From Paenibacillus sp. P25 (GTDB lineage Bacteria; Bacillota; Bacilli; Paenibacillales; NBRC-103111): DNA of 64,000 nucleotides. The notes below the pieces were generated by a model, which saw nothing but the letters and a program-made list of their open reading frames with translations, did not search any database and was not told where the DNA came from. How positions within the stretch are numbered: the first letter of the stretch is position 1; every line of letters begins with the position of its first letter. The stretch is taken from the NCBI GenBank assembly GCA_024704175.1, contig CP085629.1:434001-498000 (forward strand), in the 5' to 3' direction. Shown one piece after another: positions 29,920 to 39,793 of this stretch. The position numbers and the translations under genes were made by a program.

Positions 29920-30483
29920 TCACGCCTGAAGCTTGGCGGCGGCGAATCCGCCGATGACATCGAGCGGCAGGTGATCCGTTACCAGACGGCCGTAGTGAGC
30001 GACCTGTACGATTCCGTTCTCGTCGATCAGGAATTCGGCCGGGATGCGGTTCATGTTGGAGCCTTCCTCAGGGGTTAAAGCAAAGCCTTCGGCGGTCGCC
30101 TCCGCCACAACCAAGTGCGTCTTCTCATCTGCAATCGTCGCCTGCAGCTTCTCCTCGGATACCTCAACGCCGTACAGATCGTAGAGCTCAGCCTGCGGAT
30201 CTGCGATTAAGGGAAAGGGAGCTTCCTGACGGCCGACGTATTGAGTGAGGCTGGAGACAGGCGATTCGAATACCGCCACGATCTCAAGCCCGTCCCGGCT
30301 CCACTCGTCGTAGCGCCGTATGAACTGCTGGACCCGCAGGTTGCACAGGGCGCAGGCGGCATTGCGGAAGAACGCGAGCAGCACCTTACGGCCTCGCAGA
30401 TCGGACAAGCGGAGAGAAGCACCGTCTGTACCTGTGAAAGGAAAGTCAGGTGCAGCGGACCCTTCGGTTAATAAATTTGCCAT
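29920..30483 (-). CDS. Peroxiredoxin-like AhpC/TSA redoxin
   Basis: A 187-residue thioredoxin-fold protein. The N-terminus has the AhpC/TSA pattern GSAAPDFPFTGTDGASLRLS and GRKVLLAFFRNAACALCNLR. The CxxC (CALC) replaces the classical single peroxidatic cysteine motif PxxxTxxC, so a thiol-disulfide or atypical peroxidase role is likely. FLIDENGIVQVAHYG near the C-terminus is the usual final strand. It has no signal peptide and so is cytoplasmic. AGGAGG sets the start. The Crp/Fnr regulator gene lies just upstream on the same strand and may control it. Confidence 0.85.
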   Translation of the reverse strand: MANLLTEGSAAPDFPFTGTDGASLRLSDLRGRKVLLAFFRNAACALCNLRVQQFIRRYDEWSRDGLEIVAVFESPVSSLTQYVGRQEAPFPLIADPQAELYDLYGVEVSEEKLQATIADEKTHLVVAEATAEGFALTPEEGSNMNRIPAEFLIDENGIVQVAHYGRLVTDHLPLDVIGGFAAAKLQA

Positions 30484-30508
30484 GGAGATAAGCCTCCTAA
30501 CGTGGATT

Positions 30509-30540
30509 AAGTAAAACAGTCGGGGTGACTGGCTTTACTT
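30509..30540 (-). terminator. Inverted repeat between crp/fnr and peroxiredoxin genes
   Basis: AAGTAAA..AGTC pairs with GACT..TTTACTT. It overlaps the regulator's stop codon and could serve as its terminator, though the T-tract is poor, or as an operator before the peroxiredoxin gene. Confidence 0.45.
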
Positions 30541-31245
30541 TATCAAAGGAAGCTCCTCTTCTTCTGTGACTTGGTCACCAACGAGGTCGATCAGCGTCTT
30601 CCGCTCCTTGATCGTAACGGAGCCGCGTCCCGTCGCGATCCAGCCCTGCTTCTGCAAACGGCCCAGGATCCGGCTGATCACTTCACGGGCCGTGCCCAGC
30701 TCGAAGGCCAGTTGCTGGTGCGTGATCCGGAGCGTTGGCTCACGCTCTGACGTCATCTTCAGCAGGATCCCGGCGAGTCTGGCCTCCAGAGGCTGCGACA
30801 TCTTGCCAGAAAGCAGGTCGCCCATCCGGATGAGTCCGTCCAATAGATTGCCGAATACCGCATGGCGGACCGGCTCGTATCGCTGAAGCCAGCGAAGAAA
30901 TGAGTTCTTCGAGATCATCAGGGCCGTCACTTCCGTCTCGGCCGTCATGGCGCCGGGATATTCTCGCCCGCTGAGTCCGCTGAGCACCATCAGTGCACAG
31001 ATATCGCCGGCCGACAGCCGGCTCGAGAGCGCCTCCCGGCCCTCCTCGGTGACAGCCGAAATCTGTACGGTACCTGAAAGGATGAACATCGCCTGCTGAG
31101 CGGCATCCTCGCTGCGGAAGAAGATGGTATCGGCGGGGAACGTCCGAATCCGCGGCTGCGCGGCGACCCACTCTTCCTCGGGAATGATCCGGAAACAGGG
31201 GAAGGCATCGGTGAGAGCTTGCACATCTGGCAGGGCATGAGTCAT
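30535..31245 (-). CDS. Crp/Fnr-family transcriptional regulator
   Basis: An intact 236-residue protein. The N-terminal cyclic-nucleotide-binding-type beta barrel (about residues 20-130) contains FFRSEDAAQQAMFILSGTVQ. No cysteine cluster for a 4Fe-4S centre is visible and the cAMP phosphate-binding arginine motif is not obvious. The C-terminal winged helix has LRITHQQLAFELGTAREVIS followed by RILGRLQKQGWIATG. AGGAGA sets the start. It lies 51 bases upstream of the peroxiredoxin-like gene on the same strand, suggesting redox or stress control, which is inferred. Confidence 0.88.
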   Translation of the reverse strand: MTHALPDVQALTDAFPCFRIIPEEEWVAAQPRIRTFPADTIFFRSEDAAQQAMFILSGTVQISAVTEEGREALSSRLSAGDICALMVLSGLSGREYPGAMTAETEVTALMISKNSFLRWLQRYEPVRHAVFGNLLDGLIRMGDLLSGKMSQPLEARLAGILLKMTSEREPTLRITHQQLAFELGTAREVISRILGRLQKQGWIATGRGSVTIKERKTLIDLVGDQVTEEEELPLIK

Positions 31246-31299
31246 AAGGGATTCTCCTAACGGATGGATGATTTAGCTTAATAGTAATACCCAGCCTAT

Positions 31300-31745
31300 T
31301 CAGCGATCAAGCGTATAATGGAATCCTCCGTAATCAATGACGACAATCTCTTTGTTCCGCTTTAAACGCAGATTGGGAGCGTAGGGCGTATTGTAGCGGC
31401 CCACCCCTTTCGACGGGGTAATTCCGCTCGCGCGCAAACGTTCGACGAGATGCTTAAGCTTCCGCCTGTAGGCCGGACGGTTGGGGAAGGCGGTACTGTA
31501 CTTTTTCATCATAACCCAGCGGTAGGACGGATCGTGACTTTTAATTTCGGCCAGATGCCGCTTCAGCGATTCCTTCGTCGACCGGTACAGATCGGCTTCC
31601 ATCCGGTTGCACTTTATCCCTTTTTTGGATTTGGCCAGCTTGAGGACATAGCCGTTCCCCAAATCATATACGATTCTTGTGCCCCTGAACCGATGCATGT
31701 TTTTCCCCGGATTTTCCTTTTGATGCGTTCGTTCATTGGAATCAA
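31300..31745 (-). CDS. Protein-kinase-like conserved protein (one frameshift)
   Basis: About 148 residues. After restoring one missing G near 31687 the N-terminus reads MIPMNERIKRKIRGKTCIGS, leading into GGTRIVYDLGNGYVLKLAKS. That resembles a kinase glycine-rich loop followed by the ATP-binding lysine. Later segments are RWVMMKKYSTAFPNRP and the C-terminal NKEIVVIDYGGFHYTL, where a catalytic-type Asp stands. It is short for a kinase and could be a pseudokinase or small antibiotic-kinase-like protein. TTG 31745 follows AAGGGGG at good spacing; ATG 31736 is the alternative. Function unknown. Confidence 0.6.
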
Positions 31746-32011
31746 GGCAATCCCCCTTATGAAACCCCATACTTGTTATCCAAGCCGGAGACGGCGGTCG
31801 CTTACTTAATATATTAATTATGTGTGAAGGTGGAAGTTGGTTTGGACTGGTGGGCCGGCAGGAATAAACGGTATCAGCATACCGTCGCGGGTCTGATGAG
31901 CTGAAGTACGACCGCCCGGTTGTGTTCGCATCCTCCGATAGCGGAGTGAACTGGAGCCCGATTTCGTTTATGCCCGGCAGCTTTTTTTTGTAAGAATACA
32001 TGACATGAGTA

Positions 32012-32078
32012 TTGATCTTTACGGAATCTCCATATATACTCTTTTTAAGCGAAATTATCGTTTAATCATCGTTTAATG
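32012..32078 (+). promoter_or_regulatory. abgT promoter with tandem 11-bp direct-repeat operator
   Basis: TTGATC (32012-32017) and TATACT (32035-32040) are 17 bases apart. Sixteen bases after the -10 box come two head-to-tail copies of ATCGTTTAAT (32057-32066 and 32068-32077), one helical turn apart. The same design stands before abgB. Confidence 0.6.
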
Positions 32079-32101
32079 AAAAAGGGATCAGGGGGATGGC
32101 A

Positions 32102-33639
32102 ATGGAGAAGCTGGAGCAGGGCATACCGAATGTGCAGAAGAGTACGTCGGGCATTTTTCAATTCGTGGAGCGGGTCGGCAACAAAATACCGAATCCGTTT
32201 CTGCTCTTCATTTATTTGATCGTGATTTTAATGGCGGCCACCTTTGTTTTGTCTTATTTTCATATTTCAGCCTTTGATCCCGTGAAGAAGGAGCCGGTCT
32301 ACGTCAAGAACCTGCTCAGCGTGGAAGGCATTCAGTGGATCCTGCCGAATGTGCTTAAGAATTTTACCGGCTTTACGCCGCTCGGGTACATTCTGGCGCT
32401 GGTCATTGGCGTGGGCCTGGCGGAAAAAACGGGGCCGCTTGAGGCAACCATGCGGAGTATGGCCTCCAAGGTGGACGCCAAATATGCGAGCTATCTCGTC
32501 CTGTTCATAGCTTTCTTCAGCCATGTCTCCTCCGATGCTGCGGTCGTGATCATGCCGCCGCTCGGCGCATTGATTTTTCTCGCTGTGGGTCGGCATCCCG
32601 TGGCAGGGTCGCTGGCGGCCATCGCCGGGGTCGGCTCGGGCTTTACGGCCAACCTGCTGATCGTAACGACCGATGTGCTTGCTGTCCGGGATCAGCACCG
32701 ATGTGGCGAAGTCCGTGAATCCGGCCGCTTCCGTTACGGTGGTGGACAACTGGTTTTTCATGGGAGTTTCCGTGCTGGTGCTGACGGTGCTCGGTGCGTT
32801 CATTACGGATAAGTTCGTGGAACCGAGATTAGGAACCTATCATGGCGATAATCAGATGCGCATTGAGAAATTAACCGGTCTGCAAAATAAAGCGCTGCGC
32901 TACAGCGGGATCGCCGCTCTTGTATACATCGCCGTTATTGCAGCAATGGTCGTGCCTCACGGCGGCATCCTGCGCGATCCGAAAACCGGCGACCCTGATT
33001 CCTTCTCCTTTCATGTCGGGCATCGTTCCGCTAATCATCGGCTTCTTCTTTATCGTGGCTGTCGTCTATGGAATCGCTTCCAAGGAAATCAAGAGCCAGA
33101 ACGATATCCCCCGGTCGCTGAGCGACCCGATGAAGCATATGGCCGGATTCATCATCATGGTGTTCCCGCTGTCGCAATTCGTGGCTTTCTTCACCTGGAG
33201 CAACATGGGCAAATTTATGGCTTTGTCGATTATCGACTTCCTGGAAAAGTTCAACATGACCGGAGTTCCCGTCTTTGTCGGCCTGATGTTCTTATCTGCG
33301 CTGCTCTGTATGTTTATCGCCAGCGGCTCGGCCATCTGGTCCATCCTGGCCCCGGTGTTCGTTCCGATGTTCATGCTGCTCGGATTTCATCCGGCCTTCG
33401 CGCAAATCGTGTTCCGGATCGCCGATTCTTCCGTCATTCCTTTTGCACCGATGTCGCCTTTCCTGCCTCTGTTCTTAAGCTACCTGCAGAGATACAAGAA
33501 AGAAGCGCAGCTCGGAACGTATTATTCGCTTATTCTGCCTTATCCGATCGCCTTCTTTATCGTGTGGACGATCCTGCTCGTGGTATGGTACCTGCTCGGT
33601 CTGCCGATCGGTCCGGGAGTATACCCGCGGATGTCTTAA
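32102..33639 (+). CDS. abgT: AbgT-family p-aminobenzoyl-glutamate transporter (two frameshifts)
   Basis: A membrane protein of about 512 residues with a dozen hydrophobic segments. It starts VERVGNKIPNPFLLFIYLIV and shows HVSSDAAVVIMPPLGALIF and GSGFTANLLIVTTDVLLSG, hallmark AbgT motifs. After the breaks come WSNMGKFMALSIIDFL, FIASGSAIWSILAPVFVPMF and IPFAPMSPFLPLFLSYLQRY. Frames change near 32685 (an extra T) and 33015. ATG 32102 has TCAGGGGG six bases upstream. abgA follows after 25 bases, so uptake and cleavage of p-aminobenzoyl-glutamate, a folate breakdown product, are linked. Some AbgT members export sulfonamides instead. Confidence 0.9.
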
Positions 33640-33664
33640 ATTTGAATTTTGGGAGTGGAAACCA

Positions 33665-34920
33665 ATGGATATTATCGCATTAAGACGTGATTTTCATATG
33701 CACCCCGAGGTGGGCTTTACCGAATTCCGGACGGCTTCCAAGGTCGTAGAGATCCTCAGCTCGCTCGGATACGAAGTAATTTACGGACCGGACGCGATGG
33801 ACGGCGCCTCCCGGCGGGGGCTTCCTTCGGAAGAGGCGCTGGAGGAAGCCTACAGCCGGGCGATCCGGGATGGGGCCAACCCGGACATTGCCGGGAAAAT
33901 GAGGGGCGGCTATACGGCGGTCATCGGGATCCTGAAAGGGGAGGGCGAAGGTCCGACGGTCGCTTTTCGGTTCGATATGGATGCCCTTCCGATCCGGGAG
34001 AGCCGGGATACGGATCATCCGCCGCAATCGCAAGGGTTCCGGTCCCAATACGAAGGGAATATGCACGCCTGCGCGCATGACGGTCATACGTCGATCGGGC
34101 TGGGGCTGGCGGCCAAGCTGGCGGACCGACGCTTTTACGGCACCGTGAAGCTGATCTTCCAGCCAGCGGAAGAGGGCGTGCGGGGGCGTACGCAGTTGTG
34201 CAAAAAGGATGGCTGGACGACGTCGACTACCTGTTCTGCCACCACCTGGGAACGGATGCCCCCTCGGGCGAATTTCATGGCGGCGGAGACGGTTTCCTGG
34301 CGAGTACGAAGCTGGCCGCCCGCTTCTACGGCGTCTCTTCGCATGCAGGCGCATCCCCGGAGAAAGGCCGCAATGCGCTGCTCGGCGCCGCCACGGCGAT
34401 GCTGAACATTCACGCGATTCCCCGCTTCAGCACGGGCTCAACCCGCGTGAACGTCGGCGTGCTGGAGGGCGGAACGGCCGCCAACATTATTCCGGAGTTC
34501 GCGAGGATGGTGATCGAAACCCGCTCCGTATCGGAAGAAACCAACAACGAGCTGGAGCGCCGTGTACGGAACATCCTTGCGCACAGCGCCGAGATGCATG
34601 AGCTTCGCCACGAAGTGGAAGTAATCGGCGCCGCCATTCCGATTGCCTGCGACGAGGAGCTGGTGGCTCTGGCGATGGAGGAAGCGGCTCAGGTGGAAGG
34701 CTTCCATACGATTAAATCCAAGGTCGCCAGCGCCATGGGCAGTGAGGATGCCAGCTTCATGATCCGCAGGGTTCAGGAGCGGGGCGGGAAAGGGACCTAT
34801 ATGATCATCGGTTCCAATCTGCCTGCGCCGCATCATCATCCGAGGTTCGACATCGATGAGGCGGTGCTTCCCCGGGGCGTGGAGCTGCTGAACCGGATTG
34901 CAAGAAGGGTGTTAAAATAA
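33665..34920 (+). CDS. abgA: M20 amidohydrolase, AbgA type (one frameshift)
   Basis: About 418 residues of the M20D metallopeptidase family, matching the A subunit of p-aminobenzoyl-glutamate hydrolase. It starts LRRDFHMHPEVGFTEFRTAS and has the long insertion RRGLPSEEALEEAYSRAIRD, typical of AbgA. Metal-site segments are FRFDMDALPI, MHACAHDGHTSIGLG and FQPAEEGVRG. The frame breaks near 34190 where a G run is one base short; it resumes VVQKGWLDDVDYLFCHHLG. The dimerisation domain and a final HHHPRFDIDEAVLP are present. Its partner abgB lies 11 kb away behind a matching operator. Confidence 0.9.
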
Positions 34921-34963
34921 CGGCCAATGAAGAAGGTTGTCTGACAAGGATTTCCCGTTAACG

Positions 34964-35411
34964 ATGAACAAGGATTTTCAGAAGTTTCAGAAGGATCTCA
35001 TAAGCGGCCTGGCTGGGGCTGGCACGCCCAATACGATCGAACCGATTTATCAGGGGTATTAAGGCGAATCCAAAGGCTAAGCTGATTCACGATCGATCCG
35101 TTCACCGCACCGGACGGCAAACGGAACGGAAGGAAAGACCTATGAGATGAAGGAGGGGTTCCGCAAACACTGGACAACGAAGAGACGAAGCTGACACTTT
35201 ATAACTACCCGGATTACAGCATTATTCTCAACGGTAAGTTTGTAAGTGCTACAGACGAAAATCTGAATATCGCAGCGAACGCATCCGACCCCAAATTTAA
35301 GCTTAAAGCGAAAAATGACGAGATTTTCGTCAAGGTCGTTACGGCCAAGCCGAAATCGGTGGACAAAAGGTGATGGACGAGAAGCGCCAGGCTGAAGCGA
35401 ATAAAAAGTAA
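34964..35411 (+). pseudogene. Decayed small gene of unknown function
   Basis: Fragments in all three frames add up to one short protein. It starts NKDFQKFQKDLISGL and TIEPIYQGY, then FTAPDGKRNG, YEMKEGFRK, LYNYPDYSIILNGKFVSATD and FKLKAKNDEIFVKVVTAKPK, and ends MDEKRQAEANKK. At least four frame changes are needed in 450 bases, more than in neighbouring genes, so I treat it as decayed. It follows abgA directly. No domain is recognised. Confidence 0.45.
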
Positions 35412-35443
35412 TGCGCAAATAAGAAATTGCAAATAACTTAAGT

Positions 35444-35473
35444 ATGGCCCTCCGCCACTTTCGCGGGGGCCAT
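35444..35473 (+). terminator. Hairpin after the decayed gene
   Basis: ATGGCCCTCCGC pairs with GCGGGGGCCAT. It lacks a clear T-tract, so it may be a weak terminator. It marks the left edge of the AT-richer xylan block. Confidence 0.5.
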
Positions 35474-36041
35474 GCTCATCCTATAAAAATCAAATTTTTC
35501 AAGAAGAAATTACATCGTGATTTTCAAATCACTTCGTTATAATAAGAGATATCCAAAATAGAGGGGGATGGGCAAGATGTATACCGCGATATTAAAGCAA
35601 TCTCTATGATCCCGCTTTATAAAGCAACTCATGACCTCGACAATCAAGTTTTTCTACATAACAACCCCCACCACGGTCTTAACTTCCCTGCATCTCCATG
35701 AAGCCATTTACGCGTTGCTGACACAGAGTAAACCGCGCATTATCTTCAAACATCCAAGAATAGAAGATCCGCCCGTACAAGCAGCGGTTTACATCCGCAA
35801 AAATTAAAGCGCTATCATTTTTTCCAATCTTAAAAACTGTGGAACGGCTAAAGCAACCAAACTAGTTCATTTAGCGATAAGGCTAAGATAAGGGTGTCGG
35901 GGGAATGCGTTACAATTTGTATCATCCTCCTTATGCCCAGGATGACACTGGCCTTTACAAACACTTACTGACGTCTTGATCGCACTTCCGGACACTACTT
36001 TACGGCAACAGGATAATTTACTGACTCAGGGGATGAAAACT
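35474..36041 (+). other. Gene-poor upstream region of the xylanase, with a cre-like site
   Basis: This stretch is AT-rich with no confident gene. A TATAAT at 35538-35543 precedes GAGGGGGA and an ATG at 35578 that opens only ten codons (MYTAILKQS), reminiscent of a HicB antitoxin start. A 58-codon frame at 35631-35807 has no good ribosome site. TTAAAGCGCTATCA at 35804-35817 matches the CcpA cre consensus at 13 of 14 positions and may give glucose repression of the xylanase gene. Confidence 0.4.
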
Positions 36042-38560
36042 ATGATTTCACGTGTGAAAAACTCATTTTGTTTATTTTTGGCATGTGTAACCGTGATTCC
36101 GCTATTTCTCATGCCTGTATCTACTGAGGTCGCTGCAGTGCGGCAAATGATGTCATCGTGAATGTATCGGCGGAAAAGCAGGTGATTCGAGGTTTTGGAG
36201 GCATGAACCACTCCGTTTGGATTGGGGATTTGACACCGACCCAAAGAGAAACCGCTTTCGGCAACGGCGAGAATCAGCTCGGGTTTTCTGTTCTAAGAAT
36301 TCCGATAGACGAAAATAAAAATAATTGGCAAAGAGAAGTGGAAACAGCCAAAAAAGCGATTGAACACGGAGCTATTGTGTTTGCATCCCCGTGGAATCCC
36401 CCAAGCGAAATGGTCGAGACCTTCAACCTTGGCACGAGCTCAGGCGGCGGGACGACTTATGAAGCGGAGACGGGAACAACCTTGAACGGCTTCACCGTTG
36501 AAAAGACCTATTCAGGCTATAGCGGTACCGGATATGTCGATGCTCAGGCTTCATCCGAAGCGTCCGTTCAATGGGGCAACATCGCGATCGGCAGCACCGG
36601 AACAAAGAATGTAAGCATTCGGTATGCGCTGCAAACGGGGACATCGTATCTGGATGTCTACGTTAATGGAACAAAAAACCTCAGCCAAGTAGCCGTTACC
36701 GCAACGGGCAGTTGGTCAACCTGGGGCGAACTATCGGTTCAGGTACCGATGCAGAACGGGATCAGCACCTTGAAGCTGGTAACAACCGGTGCTAACGGAG
36801 CGAACATTGATAGTATCACCGTTTCTCCCTATGTGGTGGGCACGACGGGCAAACGATTGAAACACGATATGTACCAACAGTATGCGCAGCATCTGAACGA
36901 TTTCAATTCCTACATGAAGCAGAATGGTGTAGAGCTGTATGCTATTTCTGTTCAAAATGAACCTGATTATTCATATGACTGGACTTGGTGGAGTCCGGAA
37001 GAAATGCTTCGTTTTATGAAAGAAAATGCGGGGTCCATCAACAATAGGGTGATCGCCCCGGAATCATTTTCTTACGTCAAACAAATGTCGGATCCTATTT
37101 TGAATGATCCGGCGGCTCTAGCCAATATGGATATTTTAGGTGCCCATACCTACGGCACGAAGTACAGCGACTTCCCTTACCCGCTGTTCGAACAAAAGGG
37201 TGCGGGAAAGGAGCTGTGGATGACGGAAGTGTATTATCCGAATAGCGAAACGAACTCGGCGGATCGCTGGCCGGAGGCATTGGGTGTCGCAGAGCATATG
37301 TATAACGCTGTGGTAGAAGGAAATTTTCAAACTTATGTGTGGTGGTACATTCGCAGGCATTACGGTCCAATGAAAGAGGATGGGACGATCAGCAAGCGTG
37401 GCTTCAGCATGGCCCATTACTCGAAATTTATCCGGCCTGGCTATGTAAGGGTGGAAGCGACTAAAAATCCCAATCCGCAAGTGTACACCTCTGCATATAA
37501 AGGCGACAACAAGGTTGTTATTGTCGCAATCAACAAGGGTACTTCGGCAGTGAGTGAAAATTTTGTTTTGCAAAACGGATCCGCAACACAAGTCTCTTCT
37601 TGGGTAACGGATGGCAGCAGAAATCTTGCAGCCGGTGCGCCATCCCGTATGTCGAACAATTCCTTCACGGCTGAACTGCCTGCCCAGAGCGTTACAACCT
37701 TCGTAGCTGAACGTGTTGGCGGCAAAGCCCCGGCGACCTCGCTTTCGGCAGACAGCAGTGTGAGGCCGGGCAGCGCCTTTACCGTCGGCGTGAGTCTGGA
37801 TAATTTGACACAAAGTGTTTATGCCGAGGACCTCACCCTGACGTATGATGCCAACGCGTTTGATTATGTGAGTACGGCAGGGGCAAACAACAACATTCAG
37901 ATCGTGACAGAGGACAAAGCGACTGCCGGAAAAGTGAGACTGATCGCCGCCAGCATCGGCGGGGTATCCGGTACGAGCACACCGGTGCTCAATCTGAGCT
38001 TTAAGGTGAAGGCCGGCGTTCAGAACACGACCGGAAACGTTGCAACCACTCAGGCGAAGCTTGGCGTGGCTCCTGAAGGAACGGTCATTCAGGCGGAGCT
38101 TGGCATCAAGAGTATTGCTGTAGGCAAGATTGAAGTGGTTGTCGATAAGGCCGCCTTGACAATAGCCATTACGAATGCTCAAAGCCTTTATGACGCGACC
38201 GTTGTTGGCACGCCGCCGGGTCAATACCCGCAGGCGACTAAAGATGTTTTCGGTGTAGCGATCAACGCAGCCAAAGCGGTAAAAGACGACTCGAGTGCGA
38301 CGCAGTCTCAGGTGGATAGTGCCTTAACCGCACTGGCCAGCGCGGTAGATAACTTCAAGGTCGCTGTGATCAAGGAAGTGTCTGCAGATCTGAACAAGGA
38401 TGGAGCCGTCGATGTCGGTGATCTTGCGTTGGTTGCCTACTATTACGGTAAAAATTCCGCAAGCGCAGACTGGGCAGCTGCCAAGTCGGCCGATATGAAC
38501 AGCGACAACAAGATCGATATTACGGATCTGGCGTATGTGGCATCTAAGATACTTCCATAG
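36042..38560 (+). CDS. GH30 glucuronoxylanase with internal CBM, cohesin, FIVAR and dockerin (one frameshift)
   Basis: Secreted endoxylanase of about 839 residues closely following Bacillus XynC. A signal peptide (residues 1-34) leads into the GH30 barrel. The acid/base glutamate is in SVQNEPDYSYDW (codon 36959) and the nucleophile in WMTEVYYPN (codon 37226). A carbohydrate-binding module (CBM35/CBM6-like, about residues 129-271) is inserted inside the barrel after NPPSEMVETFN. The beta-side domain ends near 560. Then come a cohesin (566-696), a FIVAR helical bundle (700-774) and a type I dockerin (781-839) with calcium loops DLNKDGAVDVGDL and DMNSDNKIDITDL. One frame break near 36142 separates signal peptide and enzyme. 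ATG 36042 has AGGGG nine bases upstream. Confidence 0.92.
36430..36855 (+). other. CBM35/CBM6-like domain nested in the GH30 catalytic domain
   Basis: The segment runs from TTYEAETGTTLNGF to IDSITVSP and has the typical YEAE start, GYSGTGYVD, RYALQTG and a W-S-T-W pair. XynC has only a short NRNGDTSA loop here, and GH30 homology resumes exactly at GKRLKHDMYQQYAQHLNDF. Confidence 0.85.
37747..38552 (+). repeat. Cohesin-FIVAR-dockerin cassette, copy 1
   Basis: About 806 bases nearly identical in sequence and order to 42463-43268 in the GH43 gene, including long exactly matching stretches around GAGGACCTCACCCTGAC and CAACATTCAGATCGTGACAG. This points to recent duplication or gene conversion. 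Confidence 0.85.
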
Positions 38561-38696
38561 GCCACCTTCGTGGGCTGGGATGATATTTCCCTTACGATAA
38601 TCCGAATTCTAGACGGAGGCAGAGTCAAGCGATAGGGGATCTGGGGATAAGACCCCCCGCTTGCCTTCCTTCAATCTCATGATAAGGAGACTAAAC

Positions 38697-39689
38697 ATGA
38701 AGAAAGGCAAATTTACCTTTGTAATGTGTTTCATTGTAGCCCTGATCCTTGCTTGTCAACCTGGCACAGGATTCGCAGAAGGGGACGCGGCCTTCACGCT
38801 GAGTAAAAGTGCTGAGCAAGCTTCGCCTAACCAAGCATTGGAAGTGACGGTGAATGGAAACAACTTAAAAGGCCTCTATGCTTATGAAATTTTGATTACG
38901 TTCGATCCTGATATTGTTGAGCTGGATAAGGCGGAATCCAAGCTGGATGGTTTTTTTCTCCCTCCAAAGGTAGATAACGGGAAAATGACATTAGCCTTCA
39001 CCAAAATAGGAAAGAAGGCAGGAGAACAAGGAAACACGGTCCTGAGTACTATTGCCTTCAAAGGAAAGGCACAGGGGAATGCCAACATTAAGCTGGTGTC
39101 CGTGAAGGCGCTGGACCCGAATCTGGCAGCAACGGAATACAGTTACAGAATGACCTTCGACGATCTGGTAGGTTTCGAATGGGCGCAGATGGAGATAGAG
39201 ACGCTTGCATCAGCAGGAATCATCAAGGGAACGTCGGATTCGACCTTTAGCCCGGGTAACAACATCACCAGAGCGGACTTCACAAGTTTGCTGGTGAGGG
39301 CATTAAATCTGAATGCAGAAGCGGACGGAAATTTTAATGATGTAGATCCATCCGACTATTTCTTCAAAGAAGTCGGGATCGCCAAAAAACTTGGAATCGC
39401 TCAAGGAACGGGCGACAATCTGTTTGACCCAAGGGTTAGCATCTCCAGACAGGATATGATGGTGGTGGCCGAGCGGGCGATGAAAATTGCCGGAAGAATG
39501 CTGGATGAACCGGTCTCGGACCTGAGCGGCTTCAGCGACTCCGGCGATGTAGCTGATTATGCGATAAACCCGTTGGCTCATCTAGTCAAGAAAGGAATCA
39601 TTCAGGGCGATAATGACATGATTAAGCCGAAGGATACGGCGAAAAGAGCGGAAGCAACCGTGATCATTTATAGGCTATTAAAGAAGTAG
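38697..39689 (+). CDS. Cell-wall anchored cohesin protein (signal peptide, cohesin, three SLH repeats)
   Basis: An intact 330-residue secreted protein. Residues 1-26 are a signal peptide ending GTGFAEG. Residues about 30-155 form a cohesin-like beta sandwich (EVTVNGNNLKGLYAYEILIT, DPDIVELDKAES, NTVLSTIAFKGKAQGNA). Three SLH repeats follow: LASAGIIKGTSDSTFSPGNN with ITRADF; AKKLGIAQGTGDNLFDPR; and LVKKGIIQGDNDMIKPKDTA with KRAEATV. SLH triplets bind pyruvylated wall polymer. The protein could therefore hold dockerin-bearing enzymes on the surface, like a one-site anchoring scaffoldin. It lies between the two dockerin-bearing xylan enzymes. ATG 38697 follows AAGGAG at 38684. The cohesin differs from the enzymes' own. 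Confidence 0.88.
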   Translation: MKKGKFTFVMCFIVALILACQPGTGFAEGDAAFTLSKSAEQASPNQALEVTVNGNNLKGLYAYEILITFDPDIVELDKAESKLDGFFLPPKVDNGKMTLAFTKIGKKAGEQGNTVLSTIAFKGKAQGNANIKLVSVKALDPNLAATEYSYRMTFDDLVGFEWAQMEIETLASAGIIKGTSDSTFSPGNNITRADFTSLLVRALNLNAEADGNFNDVDPSDYFFKEVGIAKKLGIAQGTGDNLFDPRVSISRQDMMVVAERAMKIAGRMLDEPVSDLSGFSDSGDVADYAINPLAHLVKKGIIQGDNDMIKPKDTAKRAEATVIIYRLLKK

Positions 39690-39793
39690 ACCAAGCTTCT
39701 AAGGACATTGAGAGGAGGTGTTGCCTTCGGAGTCACTTTAACCCATTAATCAATGAATGATTTTATCAATGTATGAGAGGTGGAAACGGTTCA

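Noticed and set aside
35578..35610. HicB antitoxin start (MYTAILKQS) with a good ribosome site
   Set aside because: The frame closes after ten codons and no HicA or continuing HicB sequence is visible in any frame.
37136..38224. 362-codon minus-strand frame opposite the GH30 gene
   Set aside because: Shadow frame produced by codon bias; the plus strand carries well-conserved GH30 and cohesin domains.
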